DNA of 64,000 nt from the NCBI GenBank assembly GCA_944383355.1, contig CALWPF010000003.1:1-64000 (forward strand), read 5' to 3'. The notes under the pieces were generated by a model. That model did no database searches, was not told the origin of the DNA, and saw only the letters and a program-made list of their open reading frames with translations. The position numbers and the translations under genes are program-made. Shown in pieces: positions 16,892 through 26,844 of this stretch (within the stretch, counting starts at the first letter, position 1; every line of letters starts with the position of its first letter). Origin of the DNA: an uncultured Clostridia bacterium (lineage in GTDB: Bacteria; Bacillota; Clostridia; Christensenellales; UBA1242).

Positions 16892-16920
16892 ATCAAACCT
16901 CTAATATTTGCACATTTAAT

Positions 16921-18537
16921 CTATATTACATCTTTATCTGTCAATCTAGTAAACAACGGCTCCAAATGTGGTAACTTCTTGTCACCGACAAAATCAAAAA
17001 CTTGCCACTTTACACTATCTATTCCCAAAGTGTCACGCATCTTTTTACAACAAAAAGGCATAAATGGTTCCAATAATATACTCAAATTGGCTATCATATA
17101 AGTACAATTGAATATTACATTATTAAACTCTGTTTTGTCAGACTCTTTAAAAAGTACCCATGGTTGCTTACTGTCAAAATATTTATTACCATCGTCTACA
17201 AAGCGCATAACCTCTTGTAGAGCATCTTTGAAATTAGCAGACTCAATACTTTCCCCAACATTTTTAAAAGTACGCTCTAGATTGTCCCTTATCTCTTTAT
17301 CAAGCACTCCGGCAGGAATGTAATTATCCAAGCCTTTGTAATTTAATGTACGATTGACAAAGTTACCAAATTTATTAACAATCTCACCATTATGCAAATT
17401 ATGATACTCCTCAAAAGTAAAATTGCTATCTCTCTTTTCTGGTCCATTAGCTATACAAAAATATCTCAAACTATCAGCGTCAAATTTTGCTAGCATATCT
17501 AACATTGGCCAACCATTGCCCTTGCTTTTGCTAATTTTTTCACCATTAATATTTAAAAACTCTGTACTTACACAAACATCAGGCAAATAAAATTTTGAGT
17601 TTACAGCCATCAACAAAGCAGGGAAAATAATTGTATGGAATACTATATTATCTTTACCGTGACACATATAAATTTTATTTTTATCATCGCCTTGCTTGTA
17701 CCAAAAATCTCTCCAATCTAATCCATGCTCCTCACAATAGCGTTGTACTGCAGTCACATAACCCCACACTGCCTCAACCCATACATAAATTCGTTTGTCC
17801 TCATACCCATCAATTGGTACAGTGACACCCCAATTGAGATCACGAGTGACGGCACGATCGACCAAACCTTCTTTTAGGAATTTTTCAGTCTCATTTACGG
17901 TATTTTTTCTCCAGTACTTTGAACATTTGTCAAAATGCTCTTTTAGTGGTTGCTCCAATTCACTTAGCCTAAAATATAAGTTTGTATTATCCCTAATCTC
18001 AGTTTGACTACCACAAATTCTACACTTACCTCGCAATAAATCTTGTGCTTGGAATACATAATCACAACTACCACACTGGTCGCCTTTTGATACTGCGCCA
18101 CACTTTGGACAGATTACCTCCACCTCACGATCATAGATAAACTTTTTACATGTAGGGCAATAACTTGCCTGCTCAGTCTTTGGGTATAGATAACCATTTT
18201 TTTGCAATTCCAAAAACATCTCGTGTACTTTCTCATGATGATATGGGTCTGCAGTTAGTGTATAAAGGTCATAAGACATTCCTAATTTTTTAAAAACCTC
18301 ACAATATTGCTCATGATATCTTCGTACTATTGCCTCTGGAGTAGTCTTTTCTCTAATAGCACGCTCTGTCGTAGGTGTACCGTGGCAATCAGTACCGCTC
18401 ACAAAACACACTCTATCTCCCTTGGCTCTATGATACCTAGCCAGCACATCACCACCAATATATGCACATATATGCCCTAGATGTATGTCACTATTAGCAT
18501 ATGTCCAGGCAGCACCTATAACTACATTTTTGCTCAT
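16921..18537 (-). CDS. metG: Methionyl-tRNA synthetase
   Basis: Charges tRNA-Met. The class I signatures are the HIGH-type HLGH near the N-terminus and KISKSKGN (KMSKS) in the second half. A connective zinc domain with four CxxC pairs (CPTC, CPKC, CGSC, CRIC) indicates the type with two zinc knuckles. At 538 residues it ends after the anticodon-binding helical domain; the C-terminal Trbp111-like dimerisation domain found in many bacteria is absent. ATG 18537 is chosen because the conserved catalytic start follows at once; AAGGAG lies 12 bases upstream, slightly far. A T-box leader is not present. Confidence 0.96.
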   Translation of the reverse strand: MSKNVVIGAAWTYANSDIHLGHICAYIGGDVLARYHRAKGDRVCFVSGTDCHGTPTTERAIREKTTPEAIVRRYHEQYCEVFKKLGMSYDLYTLTADPYHHEKVHEMFLELQKNGYLYPKTEQASYCPTCKKFIYDREVEVICPKCGAVSKGDQCGSCDYVFQAQDLLRGKCRICGSQTEIRDNTNLYFRLSELEQPLKEHFDKCSKYWRKNTVNETEKFLKEGLVDRAVTRDLNWGVTVPIDGYEDKRIYVWVEAVWGYVTAVQRYCEEHGLDWRDFWYKQGDDKNKIYMCHGKDNIVFHTIIFPALLMAVNSKFYLPDVCVSTEFLNINGEKISKSKGNGWPMLDMLAKFDADSLRYFCIANGPEKRDSNFTFEEYHNLHNGEIVNKFGNFVNRTLNYKGLDNYIPAGVLDKEIRDNLERTFKNVGESIESANFKDALQEVMRFVDDGNKYFDSKQPWVLFKESDKTEFNNVIFNCTYMIANLSILLEPFMPFCCKKMRDTLGIDSVKWQVFDFVGDKKLPHLEPLFTRLTDKDVI

Positions 18538-18633
18538 AATATCTTTTGACTCCTTATACTCTTCACTTTTTAACATAATACCACATTCACATCAAAAAGT
18601 AAACTCACTTATTTAAATTTAGCATATAAGTAT

Positions 18634-18672
18634 ATAAAAGAGCTATCCTCATCATAGAATAGCTCTTTTAAT
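18634..18672 (-). terminator. Intrinsic terminator overlapping the stop of the upstream unknown gene
   Basis: AAAAGAGCTAT/ATAGCTCTTTT stem with a 12-base loop. It starts at the stop codon of the minus-strand gene at 18668 and isolates metG from it. Confidence 0.85.
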
Positions 18673-19462
18673 TCATAAAAGTAGGAGTATTAGCGTTTGT
18701 AACTAAGCCATCGTCTAATTGATGCATTACACTATCCAATTCCTCATTTAATTGAGTACTATCTGGCACACTTGCATCAACTATATCACGCATCAACATT
18801 TTACTAGCCTTCTGGATATCATTCTTTATACCTGGGTCAGAATAGTGCATCTCAGAGATCAGTTGAGATAGAGCAAAAGAAGCATTGTGATAAGCACTAA
18901 TCCTATCCTTTGCGTACTCATTGCCAAAATCAGTATCTTGCCCCACAAAATCAAAGAAATCAACATAGTCCCTAATATTTTTTAACCTTTGGGCAGGAGT
19001 CATACACATCTGCATACCCAACACCTTTAATTTATCGCTATTTATAGGCTGTATGTTGACTCCCAATCCACCTGCAAAAAAATTTTTTCGAGCTGCATCA
19101 TTACATCTAGACACATCTAATGTTACAACAGACTTTGGGTCACAAAGTCTCACTACATCAATTGTGGAAGGTAAATGATTTTCATCTGCTTTCTTGCATT
19201 GTAAAACCATAAAATAATCTTTGGATACCAAATCTCTATCTGGATCAATACTTTTCCTTGTCCCGTCAGGCATAACCATACAATAACAATTGCCCAATTC
19301 GGTATTATAATGCATTAGTATCCCCTGCACAATATTAGCGTCATCAGTTACCACTGTGTCATACAATGCTCCACCAATTATATTCTGTTTACATAATTCT
19401 ATAGTATCTTGCTTATCCATCAATTTGTCTCTATGTATGCTATATCTCAAGTAAGTAATCAT
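18668..19462 (-). CDS. Unrecognised soluble protein, first of an adjacent pair
   Basis: I do not recognise this 264-residue protein. No signal peptide or membrane segment is seen. The N-terminal part is mixed alpha/beta with several short Cys-containing segments (ELCKQN, NCYCMVMPDG, LQCKKA), followed by a middle segment around PAQRLKNIRDYVDFF and a helical C-terminal half. ATG 19462 is preferred, eight bases after AGGGG; a GTG at 19471 is also in frame. It lies 32 bases after the next gene upstream, with which it shares orientation and lack of known homologues to me, so the two are probably co-transcribed. Confidence 0.7.
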   Translation of the reverse strand: MITYLRYSIHRDKLMDKQDTIELCKQNIIGGALYDTVVTDDANIVQGILMHYNTELGNCYCMVMPDGTRKSIDPDRDLVSKDYFMVLQCKKADENHLPSTIDVVRLCDPKSVVTLDVSRCNDAARKNFFAGGLGVNIQPINSDKLKVLGMQMCMTPAQRLKNIRDYVDFFDFVGQDTDFGNEYAKDRISAYHNASFALSQLISEMHYSDPGIKNDIQKASKMLMRDIVDASVPDSTQLNEELDSVMHQLDDGLVTNANTPTFMN

Positions 19463-19494
19463 ATATTCCACCCCTAACTTAAGTTATTAAAAAA

Positions 19495-20283
19495 TCAATT
19501 TATGCTCAATACAGTTTGCTGAATTTTATTGTCCTGGGCAGTCTGCATAGTAAAGCGGTCCTTCACTCTATCCTCCAAGTACTCCTGCTCATATATTCTT
19601 GTATCCAAATCATTCAAACAACGCTCAAGCCCATTTATGTTCTTTGGTAACTCACCAATCTTGCCAGTACCAATCCTTGCTCCCCAAAATACCACTTGCT
19701 TCATAATTTTAGAATACAAAAATTCTTTATTATCATACTCAAAATAAAAATCTTGCTTTTGCCTGTCTAAGGCCTTTGTCAATTGCTCTATATATTCACA
19801 AACCAATTTAATATTAGATTCTATTGCTTTTTCATTTTTTTGTAAAACATTAATCCTCGAAATCTTAACATCAAAGTTTTGCCTGTCTATGTCGACATCT
19901 GCATTATCATCAGTTCGCCTCAAACGTAATTGTTTATATAGCTCTCTGCGTTTACTATCAACATCGCAAAATTTTAAAACTTGGTTAGTTAAATCATCAA
20001 TCGAAATACAGATATTTGCATATAATGTGCGCCTGCGTCGATCAGCAGATATATCCCCAAACAGCGGATACAAATCATACCCATCATCAATTTTTGCTAC
20101 ATCAAATATGTCACCTGTACGCACATATTGGGGATCTATATTCAGCTTGTTAGATGCAATAACGCACATCTCCTGTCTATCCAAACTAGCAAAAATGTAG
20201 GCACCATTTAAGTCTGGTTTATTCAAAGAATAACCTCTCAATACTATATATCGTTTATCTGATAACTTTGGTAATTTTTGCAT
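19495..20283 (-). CDS. Unrecognised soluble protein with coiled-coil-like C-terminal half
   Basis: I do not recognise this 262-residue protein. The first 90 residues look like a small beta-rich domain (RYIVLRGYSL, GDIFDVAKIDDGYDLYPLFGD). The rest is highly charged and helical, with heptad-like stretches around residues 130-180 and near the end, suggesting a coiled coil or oligomerisation region. GAGGGG lies eight bases before the ATG at 20283. First gene of a presumed two-gene unit with the next entry downstream; the OLD-like ATPase lies upstream behind its own terminator. Confidence 0.7.
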   Translation of the reverse strand: MQKLPKLSDKRYIVLRGYSLNKPDLNGAYIFASLDRQEMCVIASNKLNIDPQYVRTGDIFDVAKIDDGYDLYPLFGDISADRRRRTLYANICISIDDLTNQVLKFCDVDSKRRELYKQLRLRRTDDNADVDIDRQNFDVKISRINVLQKNEKAIESNIKLVCEYIEQLTKALDRQKQDFYFEYDNKEFLYSKIMKQVVFWGARIGTGKIGELPKNINGLERCLNDLDTRIYEQEYLEDRVKDRFTMQTAQDNKIQQTVLSIN

Positions 20284-20521
20284 ATTGCATTCCCCTCATT
20301 AACTGCAATTGATAATAGTATCCTACCCTCAATCACAACTATTCACTCTCGAATACAAGTTTATCACCGATCCGTCCAAAAGTCAATATGCAAATTGTTA
20401 GATTGTACACCCCAAAATTGAACTAGCAAGCTAAAATAGTAATCATAGTATAATGCTTTGCCAAGAATATTTACATTATCAATTTAACTAATACGTAACA
20501 GCAAAATTATTTATTTGCAAT

Positions 20522-20547
20522 AAAAAAATAGGTATGTAACCTATTTC
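20522..20547 (-). terminator. Intrinsic terminator of the OLD-like ATPase gene
   Basis: AAATAGGT/ACCTATTT stem with a short loop and T7 on the minus strand, directly after the stop. Confidence 0.85.
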
Positions 20548-20551
20548 ACAA

Positions 20552-22333
20552 TTATCGTTCACTTGATATGTTGGTAATCAAATCTTCCCACAACTTACGA
20601 GTATTCCTAGGCAATTTAACACTCTTATAATTCTTTTGAATATAAGTCTTTACTCTTCTAGATAATTCCTCTCTAAAGTCAACAGGAAGTCTAAGATTAT
20701 TATTGGTTGCGTACTCTCTAATTTGCTCAAGTAAAGGTCTAGCAGTATCTATCTCAAAGTCATCACCAAGCAAACCTGCTAAGTAATTACCTGCACCGTA
20801 CGCATATATCTCATAAGGAAAAACATCTTCTATAGTCTGGAATTTACCAAACTGGTCCAAACAAAATACCTTTTGACTGGCATTGCTATAAGCATGCTTA
20901 TAAAGATATTTGCGCATATCCTCACCATGTGCATCTGCAGATAGCAACACGTTTGGCAATCCCCTACCTTTACCTAGTATTTGCGCTACACCATCTATAC
21001 CATTATCCCCTGTTGCTACAAACACTACTTCATCAAAATTTTGATATTTTCCTGTACTTACCAAATAATTCCTAATAATGTTTAAGTAATTTTGGTCAGC
21101 ATTTGACATGACAATCACCGCATTGCTACCATTCAAAATACTACGAGATATATCAATACCCACAGCACTCTCTATTGGGAACAAAGAATCTTCGTTACTA
21201 CGCTCAGAATTAACAGACAAATCATTTGAGACGATACTATGTCCCTTGTCATCTTTGTACACAACTTTTGTCCTATTCAAATGCTCTGTAGGCAACATAA
21301 AACTTGAGTGCGTAGAATAAATAATTTGATTTTTCTTAGAAAGTTTTTCAAAGAAATGTACCAAATCTCTCTGTGCTAAACTATGTAATGTCATACCACT
21401 CTCATCAAGCAACAGCACTGTATTGGTATAAAAGAACTCACTCTCCAAAGAGAACACCAAGAAGAATGATAAGAACCATTGCATTCCTACACTACGCTCT
21501 TCTAAAGGTGCACGATTACCCTTGTCATCTGTTACCCAAATTTTTAGATTATCGCCATCAAATGTAAACTCAAACTTGTACTTACCTTGATGCCACCAAC
21601 GATTAAAATCATAAGATAAACGCTCACCAGCATCTGCAAATATCCTCTTGTATTTGTCTTGAGTATCCATCAACCTACGCAAATCACTACTTGACAAATG
21701 TGCCGCATCTTCTTGACTCTTGCTCAATGTAGGTAAATCGTTAGCCAACATCTCTGGAGTAATACCAATGTACATTAACAACAATTTTATAGTACGCCTC
21801 TTTGTGGTACTGAGGGCATTAACTCCACTCTTGTTAAACTTTGCTAACATCTGTGGCAAATAAATATTGCTATCTAGATTACCATAATTGCTATAGTAAA
21901 TAAACCCTGGCATTAACCTTATAAGCAAACCATATAATTTATCCTTTTGCGCCTCAGGAACATTTACTGGTACCTCTATGATATACTTTCCGCTGAGCGT
22001 TCGAGATATCAAACATGAATCAAAAGGTTTGATATTTGGAAAATGCTTTCGTAACTGAGCTAAATCATTTGGCTCCAATCTAAACTTAGCTGTAATAAAT
22101 ACAGGCAGTTCATCAGAATCCATTATCTCATCAAATTTATCACGAGGTAAATCACTGTGCACTATACGATTATCTATCCTAAATGCTGGTTTTAACTTCC
22201 ACAATGCTTTTAGTAAGTTACTCTTACCTGCCTCGTTTACACCAGCAATGGCAGTAACATCTTGACAACTCACCCAACCAGAATTCCAAATTGAGCGAAA
22301 ATTTTGCACTTTAAAAAGACTTAGTTTCATCAT
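20552..22333 (-). CDS. OLD-like ABC-type ATPase with a degenerate Toprim domain
   Basis: A 593-residue protein of the overcoming-lysogenization-defect (OLD)/AAA_15 type. The N-terminal half has a RecF/SMC-like ATPase: NFRSI, Walker A GVNEAGKS (31-38), signature-like SVGMQW (about 282-287), Walker B TVLLLDES (306-313) and a switch His in STHSSF (341-346). The C-terminal half keeps the Toprim framework (about 405-510, ending IEDVFPYEIY), but the catalytic Glu of the first motif appears as Met (VIVMSNAD) and the first Asp of DxD appears as Ser (LLSADAHG). Active nuclease function is therefore unlikely. ATG 22333 or 22330 follows AAGGAG. No UvrD-like or other defence partner is adjacent. Confidence 0.85.
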   Translation of the reverse strand: MMKLSLFKVQNFRSIWNSGWVSCQDVTAIAGVNEAGKSNLLKALWKLKPAFRIDNRIVHSDLPRDKFDEIMDSDELPVFITAKFRLEPNDLAQLRKHFPNIKPFDSCLISRTLSGKYIIEVPVNVPEAQKDKLYGLLIRLMPGFIYYSNYGNLDSNIYLPQMLAKFNKSGVNALSTTKRRTIKLLLMYIGITPEMLANDLPTLSKSQEDAAHLSSSDLRRLMDTQDKYKRIFADAGERLSYDFNRWWHQGKYKFEFTFDGDNLKIWVTDDKGNRAPLEERSVGMQWFLSFFLVFSLESEFFYTNTVLLLDESGMTLHSLAQRDLVHFFEKLSKKNQIIYSTHSSFMLPTEHLNRTKVVYKDDKGHSIVSNDLSVNSERSNEDSLFPIESAVGIDISRSILNGSNAVIVMSNADQNYLNIIRNYLVSTGKYQNFDEVVFVATGDNGIDGVAQILGKGRGLPNVLLSADAHGEDMRKYLYKHAYSNASQKVFCLDQFGKFQTIEDVFPYEIYAYGAGNYLAGLLGDDFEIDTARPLLEQIREYATNNNLRLPVDFREELSRRVKTYIQKNYKSVKLPRNTRKLWEDLITNISSER

Positions 22334-22439
22334 TTTTCTCCTTGTGTTTGTTGCCTCACGGCAAGATTTATTAGGTTGATTGCTTCACAGCAAGCATAAA
22401 ACAACAATAACTAATCATTATTAAACTAACTTTATTATA

Positions 22440-23012
22440 CTATTCATCTCTATGTTTTTTAGCTATAATATACAATGCTAATAGTATTACGAATATTAAA
22501 CCAAATACTACAGCAAATAACCAAACCATTATTGCAGAGTTTAATACCGCTATAAGATTGTACATAAATTCTGACTCTTGCCCCACAATACCTATATAAA
22601 GAGCTGTATTAACGCTCTTGGTCTCGCTTGCATTACATGTATTGTCCGTAACATATACTCGGTAATTATCTGCATCTACTCTAATTACTTGTCCCAAGCT
22701 GTAAGTCTTTATCTCATCATTACCAGTATTATAAACGATATAATCTCCCTGTTGTATCTCCTCAGCCGGTATAGCGTGTACCACTATTTTATCCCCAGTA
22801 ACATAGGCTGGTGACACAACATCAGTATCCACCTCCATGGCACTGTATCCAAATACATTCCCCTCACTCACATCACTAATAGTGACAGCATGCCAGATTG
22901 AGCAAAGCAACCCAAAAGCAAATAAAAAAGCAAACACAACAATCAAAAAGACACAAGCCCCAGATGTTAAAAACTTGCCTCTGCTATTTTGCTCTCTCGT
23001 TTTTTTGCTCAT
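22440..23012 (-). CDS. SipW-type signal peptidase-like membrane protein lacking catalytic residues
   Basis: A 190-residue protein with one N-terminal and one C-terminal membrane segment around an extracytoplasmic S24/S26 fold, as in SipW. From VFGY to the TG of VTGDKIVV it aligns without gaps to the Bacillus SipW region containing SGSMEP, but the catalytic Ser position is Val (DVVSPA), and the partner basic residue expected near ITHR has no His or Lys (KTYSLGQ). The GD.IVY and DN..N elements of the fold remain. It is thus probably a non-catalytic relative. ATG 23012 follows AAGGTG. The neighbour at 23143 also encodes an exported protein, and the two may work together. Confidence 0.78.
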   Translation of the reverse strand: MSKKTREQNSRGKFLTSGACVFLIVVFAFLFAFGLLCSIWHAVTISDVSEGNVFGYSAMEVDTDVVSPAYVTGDKIVVHAIPAEEIQQGDYIVYNTGNDEIKTYSLGQVIRVDADNYRVYVTDNTCNASETKSVNTALYIGIVGQESEFMYNLIAVLNSAIMVWLFAVVFGLIFVILLALYIIAKKHRDE

Positions 23013-23104
23013 AAGACACCTTTTACTACCTTTTTATTTAGGATAATAATAACACACAATGCCATTTTTGACAACTTTTTTGCTATAGATTTCGTATTGA
23101 TAAC

Positions 23105-23136
23105 ACAAAGAGGTGCGCTAAAGCACGCACCTCCTT
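23105..23136 (-). terminator. Intrinsic terminator after the exported protein gene
   Basis: GAGGTGCG/CGCACCTC stem just after the stop; only a short T run follows. Confidence 0.7.
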
Positions 23137-23142
23137 ATATTA

Positions 23143-23814
23143 TTAAACTGCTGAATAGTCTAAGTCGTCTAAGTCTGACACAATTTTATACAAGTTACTT
23201 GTATTGAGATATGCATTGTACACATATCTAGTAGTACCGCTCTTAAAATCTTTTTGTGCAGTCAACAAATAAACACTTGTATTCTTAATCACATTATCAG
23301 CTGTAATACTGATATATGCTCTTGAATATTGATCAGGAGTATAAGTTGCACTACCTACTGTATACTTAAATGGTGTACCATCAGCATTCATCATATCTCT
23401 AGGCTCAGCCCATGTAAAGACCATACAGTACTCATCACTACTATCAAACAATGTGGACATAGCGCTAGAATATGCCGATGTACGTTCTGGGTATGCATGT
23501 TTACCTGCAAAACCAATAAACAATGTATCCAAGATTGCATAAGACCCAGCATCTATATACGCATTCCACAATTTATCATACATCTCTTTATCCTCAGGAT
23601 TGGCCTTGTAATAAACCACCTCTTTCTCTTTATCTGTATTGGTACGAACTGTTATGGTATCTGGCTTGTCTGCCTCAGAGAATGTCCCTGAGGAATTAGC
23701 AAACACTGCTCCTTTATAGGTAGGTATAACAGCCAACAATATAACAGCGAGTATCAACAATCCAACTATACTCAAACTAACTATTGAAACTATCTGTGAT
23801 GTCTTAACTTTCAT
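23143..23814 (-). CDS. Exported or signal-anchored protein of unknown function
   Basis: A 223-residue protein with one N-terminal hydrophobic segment (about residues 8-30) followed by an extracytoplasmic domain of normal composition. I do not recognise the domain. Its middle has a helical part (KEMYDKLWNAYIDAG) and the C-terminal half is beta-rich with many Tyr and Ser/Thr (RAYISITADN, TRYVYNAYLNTS). AGAGGT lies five bases before ATG 23814. It is flanked by ftsH upstream and the SipW-like gene downstream, all on the minus strand, with a terminator after it. Confidence 0.7.
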   Translation of the reverse strand: MKVKTSQIVSIVSLSIVGLLILAVILLAVIPTYKGAVFANSSGTFSEADKPDTITVRTNTDKEKEVVYYKANPEDKEMYDKLWNAYIDAGSYAILDTLFIGFAGKHAYPERTSAYSSAMSTLFDSSDEYCMVFTWAEPRDMMNADGTPFKYTVGSATYTPDQYSRAYISITADNVIKNTSVYLLTAQKDFKSGTTRYVYNAYLNTSNLYKIVSDLDDLDYSAV

Positions 23815-23892
23815 AAATAACCTCTTTTTGCTATCCTTGATAAAAAATCATATCACACTAATGCAATTTTGGCAATCAAATTGATAGATTTT

Positions 23893-26112
23893 TTATGCAC
23901 TAGTCTTATCATCTTTATCTTGCTTTTTTGCGTCAGATTTATCATTTGATTCATCTGTATCTTTTGTATTTGGGGTAGACTTAGTAAAATTCCCCTCTTC
24001 CAACACTGTTATCGGCTCATCGGACTTGGTAGCAGTCGCTTTGGTCTCTATATCTTGTTGTTTTGCGTCAGCATCAGCCTTTGCTGCAGTATCGTTGGAT
24101 GTTTGAGTACTTTGACCATTAAATGCAGCCATAGCACTGTTGCGTAATACCTCTATACGCTCTTTTTCCTGTCGAGCGAGTTCCTCATCACGGCGTTGTT
24201 TTTCCTCACGAGCTTTACGGTCTTCCTCCTCGTGCTCTTGGTCTCTTTCCTCAATCTTTTTGATTACAACTTTTGCTGATTTACCTGCCAACAACTCATC
24301 TACATCTTGACTATATATTGTTTCTTTTTCTAGCAAAACAGTAGCCATATTATCTAATACTTTTATTTTGCCACGCAATAATGTTATAGCCTCTTCCAGC
24401 GCATTCTCAAGTATAGCCTTTACCTCTGTATCAATCAACTCCGAGGTGTGCTCGCTAATATTATTCCTAGATTGCATATCACGACCAAGGAACATTTCTC
24501 CTTCCCCACCGTAATATACTGGCCCCAACTTGTCACTCATACCATACTCAGTTACCATACTGCGGGCCAACGATGTAGCATGCTTTATATCACTACTAGC
24601 ACCTGTCGCTATGCGACCAAATTTAATAATCTCAGCGGCTCTACCCCCCATAGCTATACGAATATGATCCAATATCTGCTCACGAGTATACTGCATATAG
24701 TCCTCTGTAGGCGCATGAGATGTATAACCACCCGCACGACCTCTAGGTATGATACTAACCTCTTGGACCTCGTCCTTGATATTCTCACAACTCCTAGCGA
24801 TAATAGCATGACCTGCCTCGTGGTACGCTGTATTGCGCTTGTCTTCCTCACTCACTACAGCACTACGCTTTTGTGGTCCCATTGTAACTTTGCTGATACC
24901 TTCCATAATATCCGACTGTGTAATAATAGCCCTATTGTCTCGAGCGGCTAATATTGCTGCCTCGTTTAGAATGTTCTCAATATCCGCTCCCGTAGCGCCA
25001 GATAATATACGAGCAATACTAGCAAAGTTTATCTTATCAGAAAAAGGCTTACCCTTTGCGTACAGACGCAATATCTTTTCTCTACCACGTACATCAGGTC
25101 TATTAACAACTATCTGCCTGTCAAAACGACCTGCACGTAACAAGGCAGGGTCTAACACATCAGGACGGTTGGTAGCAGCTATTACTACTATACCATCACT
25201 AGACTCAAAGCCGTCCATCTGTACCAGCAATTGGTTAAGGGTCTGCTCACGCTCATCATTGGTATTACCAATACCTGTACCACGGTGACGACCGACAGCA
25301 TCAATCTCATCTATGAATATCAAACATGGCATATTCTTTTTGGCAGTGTCAAACAAATCACGTACTCTAGCGGCACCTACACCAACAAACATCTCTACAA
25401 AGTCACTACCAGTAATGCTAAAGAATGGAACACCTGCCTCACCAGCAATTGCTTTGGCAAGCAATGTCTTACCTGTACCTGGAGGTCCTACCAACAATAC
25501 TCCTTTGGGGATCCTAGCTCCTAGGTCAGTAAATTTCTTTGGATTTTTGAGGAACTCAACTATCTCTTGCATCTCACGCTTTTCCTCTTCACAGCCAGCA
25601 ACATCATCAAATCTAACACGCAAGTTGCCTTCCATTCTTGCTTTGTTTTTGCCAAAGTCCATATTCTTGCCATTCATTTTCCTCAACATATTGATTACAA
25701 AGATTGCCAAGCATACCAACAAAATAATATAAATGTATGGTAGCATTTGAGATAGCAAACTCTCACCAACTGCCTCAGTCTTAAACACTACTACAGACCC
25801 TGTTTCTTCCCATGAGCGCACTAACTCTAGTGCCTCGCTCGCATAACCACAATTTACAAAAAAGTCATATTGTCCATTGTTCTCAAACTGTTCTTGAGTC
25901 AAATCAGAATCAACATACAATCCATAAATAATAGAACCTTTGGTACGCACCTCTGCTACCTGACCTGATTCGACTTGACTAATTAATTCGTTACGAGAAA
26001 TCTCCTTATCGCTGTTACTATTGCTGTTGAGCGACCATGCTAATATTATCACCAAAACAATTAGTAATACGATAGTCAACCACGGAAAAGACCTTGCCTT
26101 ATTCTCGTTCAA
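23893..26112 (-). CDS. ftsH: ATP-dependent zinc metalloprotease FtsH
   Basis: Membrane-bound AAA+ protease for quality control of membrane and regulatory proteins. It has two membrane segments (about 11-29 and 124-143) with an extracytoplasmic FtsH domain between, Walker A GPPGTGKT (209-216), Walker B FIDEID (266-271), the second region of homology ATNRPD, and the zinc site HEAGH (431-435). The start is a TTG at 26112, the first codon after an in-frame stop, with AAGGAGG ten bases upstream. Beyond residue about 620 there is a charged, Lys/Asp/Thr-rich tail of roughly 110 residues that is longer than usual and looks disordered. Confidence 0.97.
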   Translation of the reverse strand: MNENKARSFPWLTIVLLIVLVIILAWSLNSNSNSDKEISRNELISQVESGQVAEVRTKGSIIYGLYVDSDLTQEQFENNGQYDFFVNCGYASEALELVRSWEETGSVVVFKTEAVGESLLSQMLPYIYIILLVCLAIFVINMLRKMNGKNMDFGKNKARMEGNLRVRFDDVAGCEEEKREMQEIVEFLKNPKKFTDLGARIPKGVLLVGPPGTGKTLLAKAIAGEAGVPFFSITGSDFVEMFVGVGAARVRDLFDTAKKNMPCLIFIDEIDAVGRHRGTGIGNTNDEREQTLNQLLVQMDGFESSDGIVVIAATNRPDVLDPALLRAGRFDRQIVVNRPDVRGREKILRLYAKGKPFSDKINFASIARILSGATGADIENILNEAAILAARDNRAIITQSDIMEGISKVTMGPQKRSAVVSEEDKRNTAYHEAGHAIIARSCENIKDEVQEVSIIPRGRAGGYTSHAPTEDYMQYTREQILDHIRIAMGGRAAEIIKFGRIATGASSDIKHATSLARSMVTEYGMSDKLGPVYYGGEGEMFLGRDMQSRNNISEHTSELIDTEVKAILENALEEAITLLRGKIKVLDNMATVLLEKETIYSQDVDELLAGKSAKVVIKKIEERDQEHEEEDRKAREEKQRRDEELARQEKERIEVLRNSAMAAFNGQSTQTSNDTAAKADADAKQQDIETKATATKSDEPITVLEEGNFTKSTPNTKDTDESNDKSDAKKQDKDDKTSA

Positions 26113-26367
26113 CTCTCACAAGCCTCCTTATTAATAGTTAATACTCGTCAAGTATATCACAAATAAAATAAAAAATAAAGTATTTTGTAATAATCAAATA
26201 AATGAAAACTTTTAAACAAAATGTATAATTTTGATATCATATAGTATATTACAAATTGTTTCCCAAAAAATAAATTAAATACAAGCAACAAAATAATGGT
26301 TTTTGAAATAATATAAAAATCCTAAAAAATCGCCTAGTTAACTAGCTGATGTGTCATTTAACAAAAA

Positions 26368-26395
26368 CAAAAGAACTAATAATTTAGTCCTTTTT
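26368..26395 (-). terminator. Intrinsic terminator at the end of the short surface-protein-like ORF
   Basis: AAGGACTA/TAGTTCTT stem with T-rich tail on the minus strand, overlapping the stop codon. Confidence 0.75.
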
Positions 26396-26699
26396 AGTTT
26401 ATGTATAATAATTGATTATTATAATTTGCAGATAATGTAAAATCTGCCGTTTGAGTAATAGTCTTTCCACTAAAAGTAGTACCATTGTTTACCATGGTCC
26501 TAAATGTATCAAAATCACTCGCACTAGCAATTTGGAGGTTGTTAGTACCATTAAAAGCAGCACTCACCTCACCGCCATCTTGAGACTGCCTAGCAAATAT
26601 ATCTATAACAATAATACTAGTAAATGCTAGTAATAAAACAAGAATAACATAAAAGCAAACTTTGAATGCTTTTGGACTCACAAAGTACGGAACTTTCAT
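26394..26699 (-). CDS. Short membrane-anchored ORF resembling the start of a GLUG-type surface protein
   Basis: A 101-residue ORF with an N-terminal membrane segment (about residues 11-36) and then a region (ASDFDTFRTMVNNG, FSGKTITQTADFTL) that matches the lead-in found at the beginning of many bacterial beta-helical surface proteins, just before GLUG-type repeats. Here the protein stops where such repeats would begin, and a terminator follows at once. It may be a remnant of a longer gene that has lost its 3' part, or a genuine small protein. GGGGTT precedes ATG 26699. Compare the C-terminal domain of the 2415-residue lipoprotein at 56051. Confidence 0.6.
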   Translation of the reverse strand: MKVPYFVSPKAFKVCFYVILVLLLAFTSIIVIDIFARQSQDGGEVSAAFNGTNNLQIASASDFDTFRTMVNNGTTFSGKTITQTADFTLSANYNNQLLYIN

Positions 26700-26844
26700 T
26701 TAATAACCCCACTAAATAGTATCATACTTAGTACAACATAAGTCTCTTTAGTGTATCATATTTCACAATTTTAAGACAACCGATTTGGGACACAAAATAA
26801 CTAAATGAGCATTAATTCGCCTATCATTATTGTGCGTAAAATAA

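Noticed and set aside
18538..18640. T-box leader for metG
   Set aside because: The space between the upstream terminator and metG is too short, and no T-box sequence or specifier arm is seen.
18668..22333. Gabija- or PARIS-type defence system
   Set aside because: There is no UvrD-like helicase or separate Toprim effector, and the Toprim domain present has lost key acids.
24448..25732. Several plus-strand ORFs opposite ftsH
   Set aside because: ftsH is intact in this region; these frames are shadows without translation signals.
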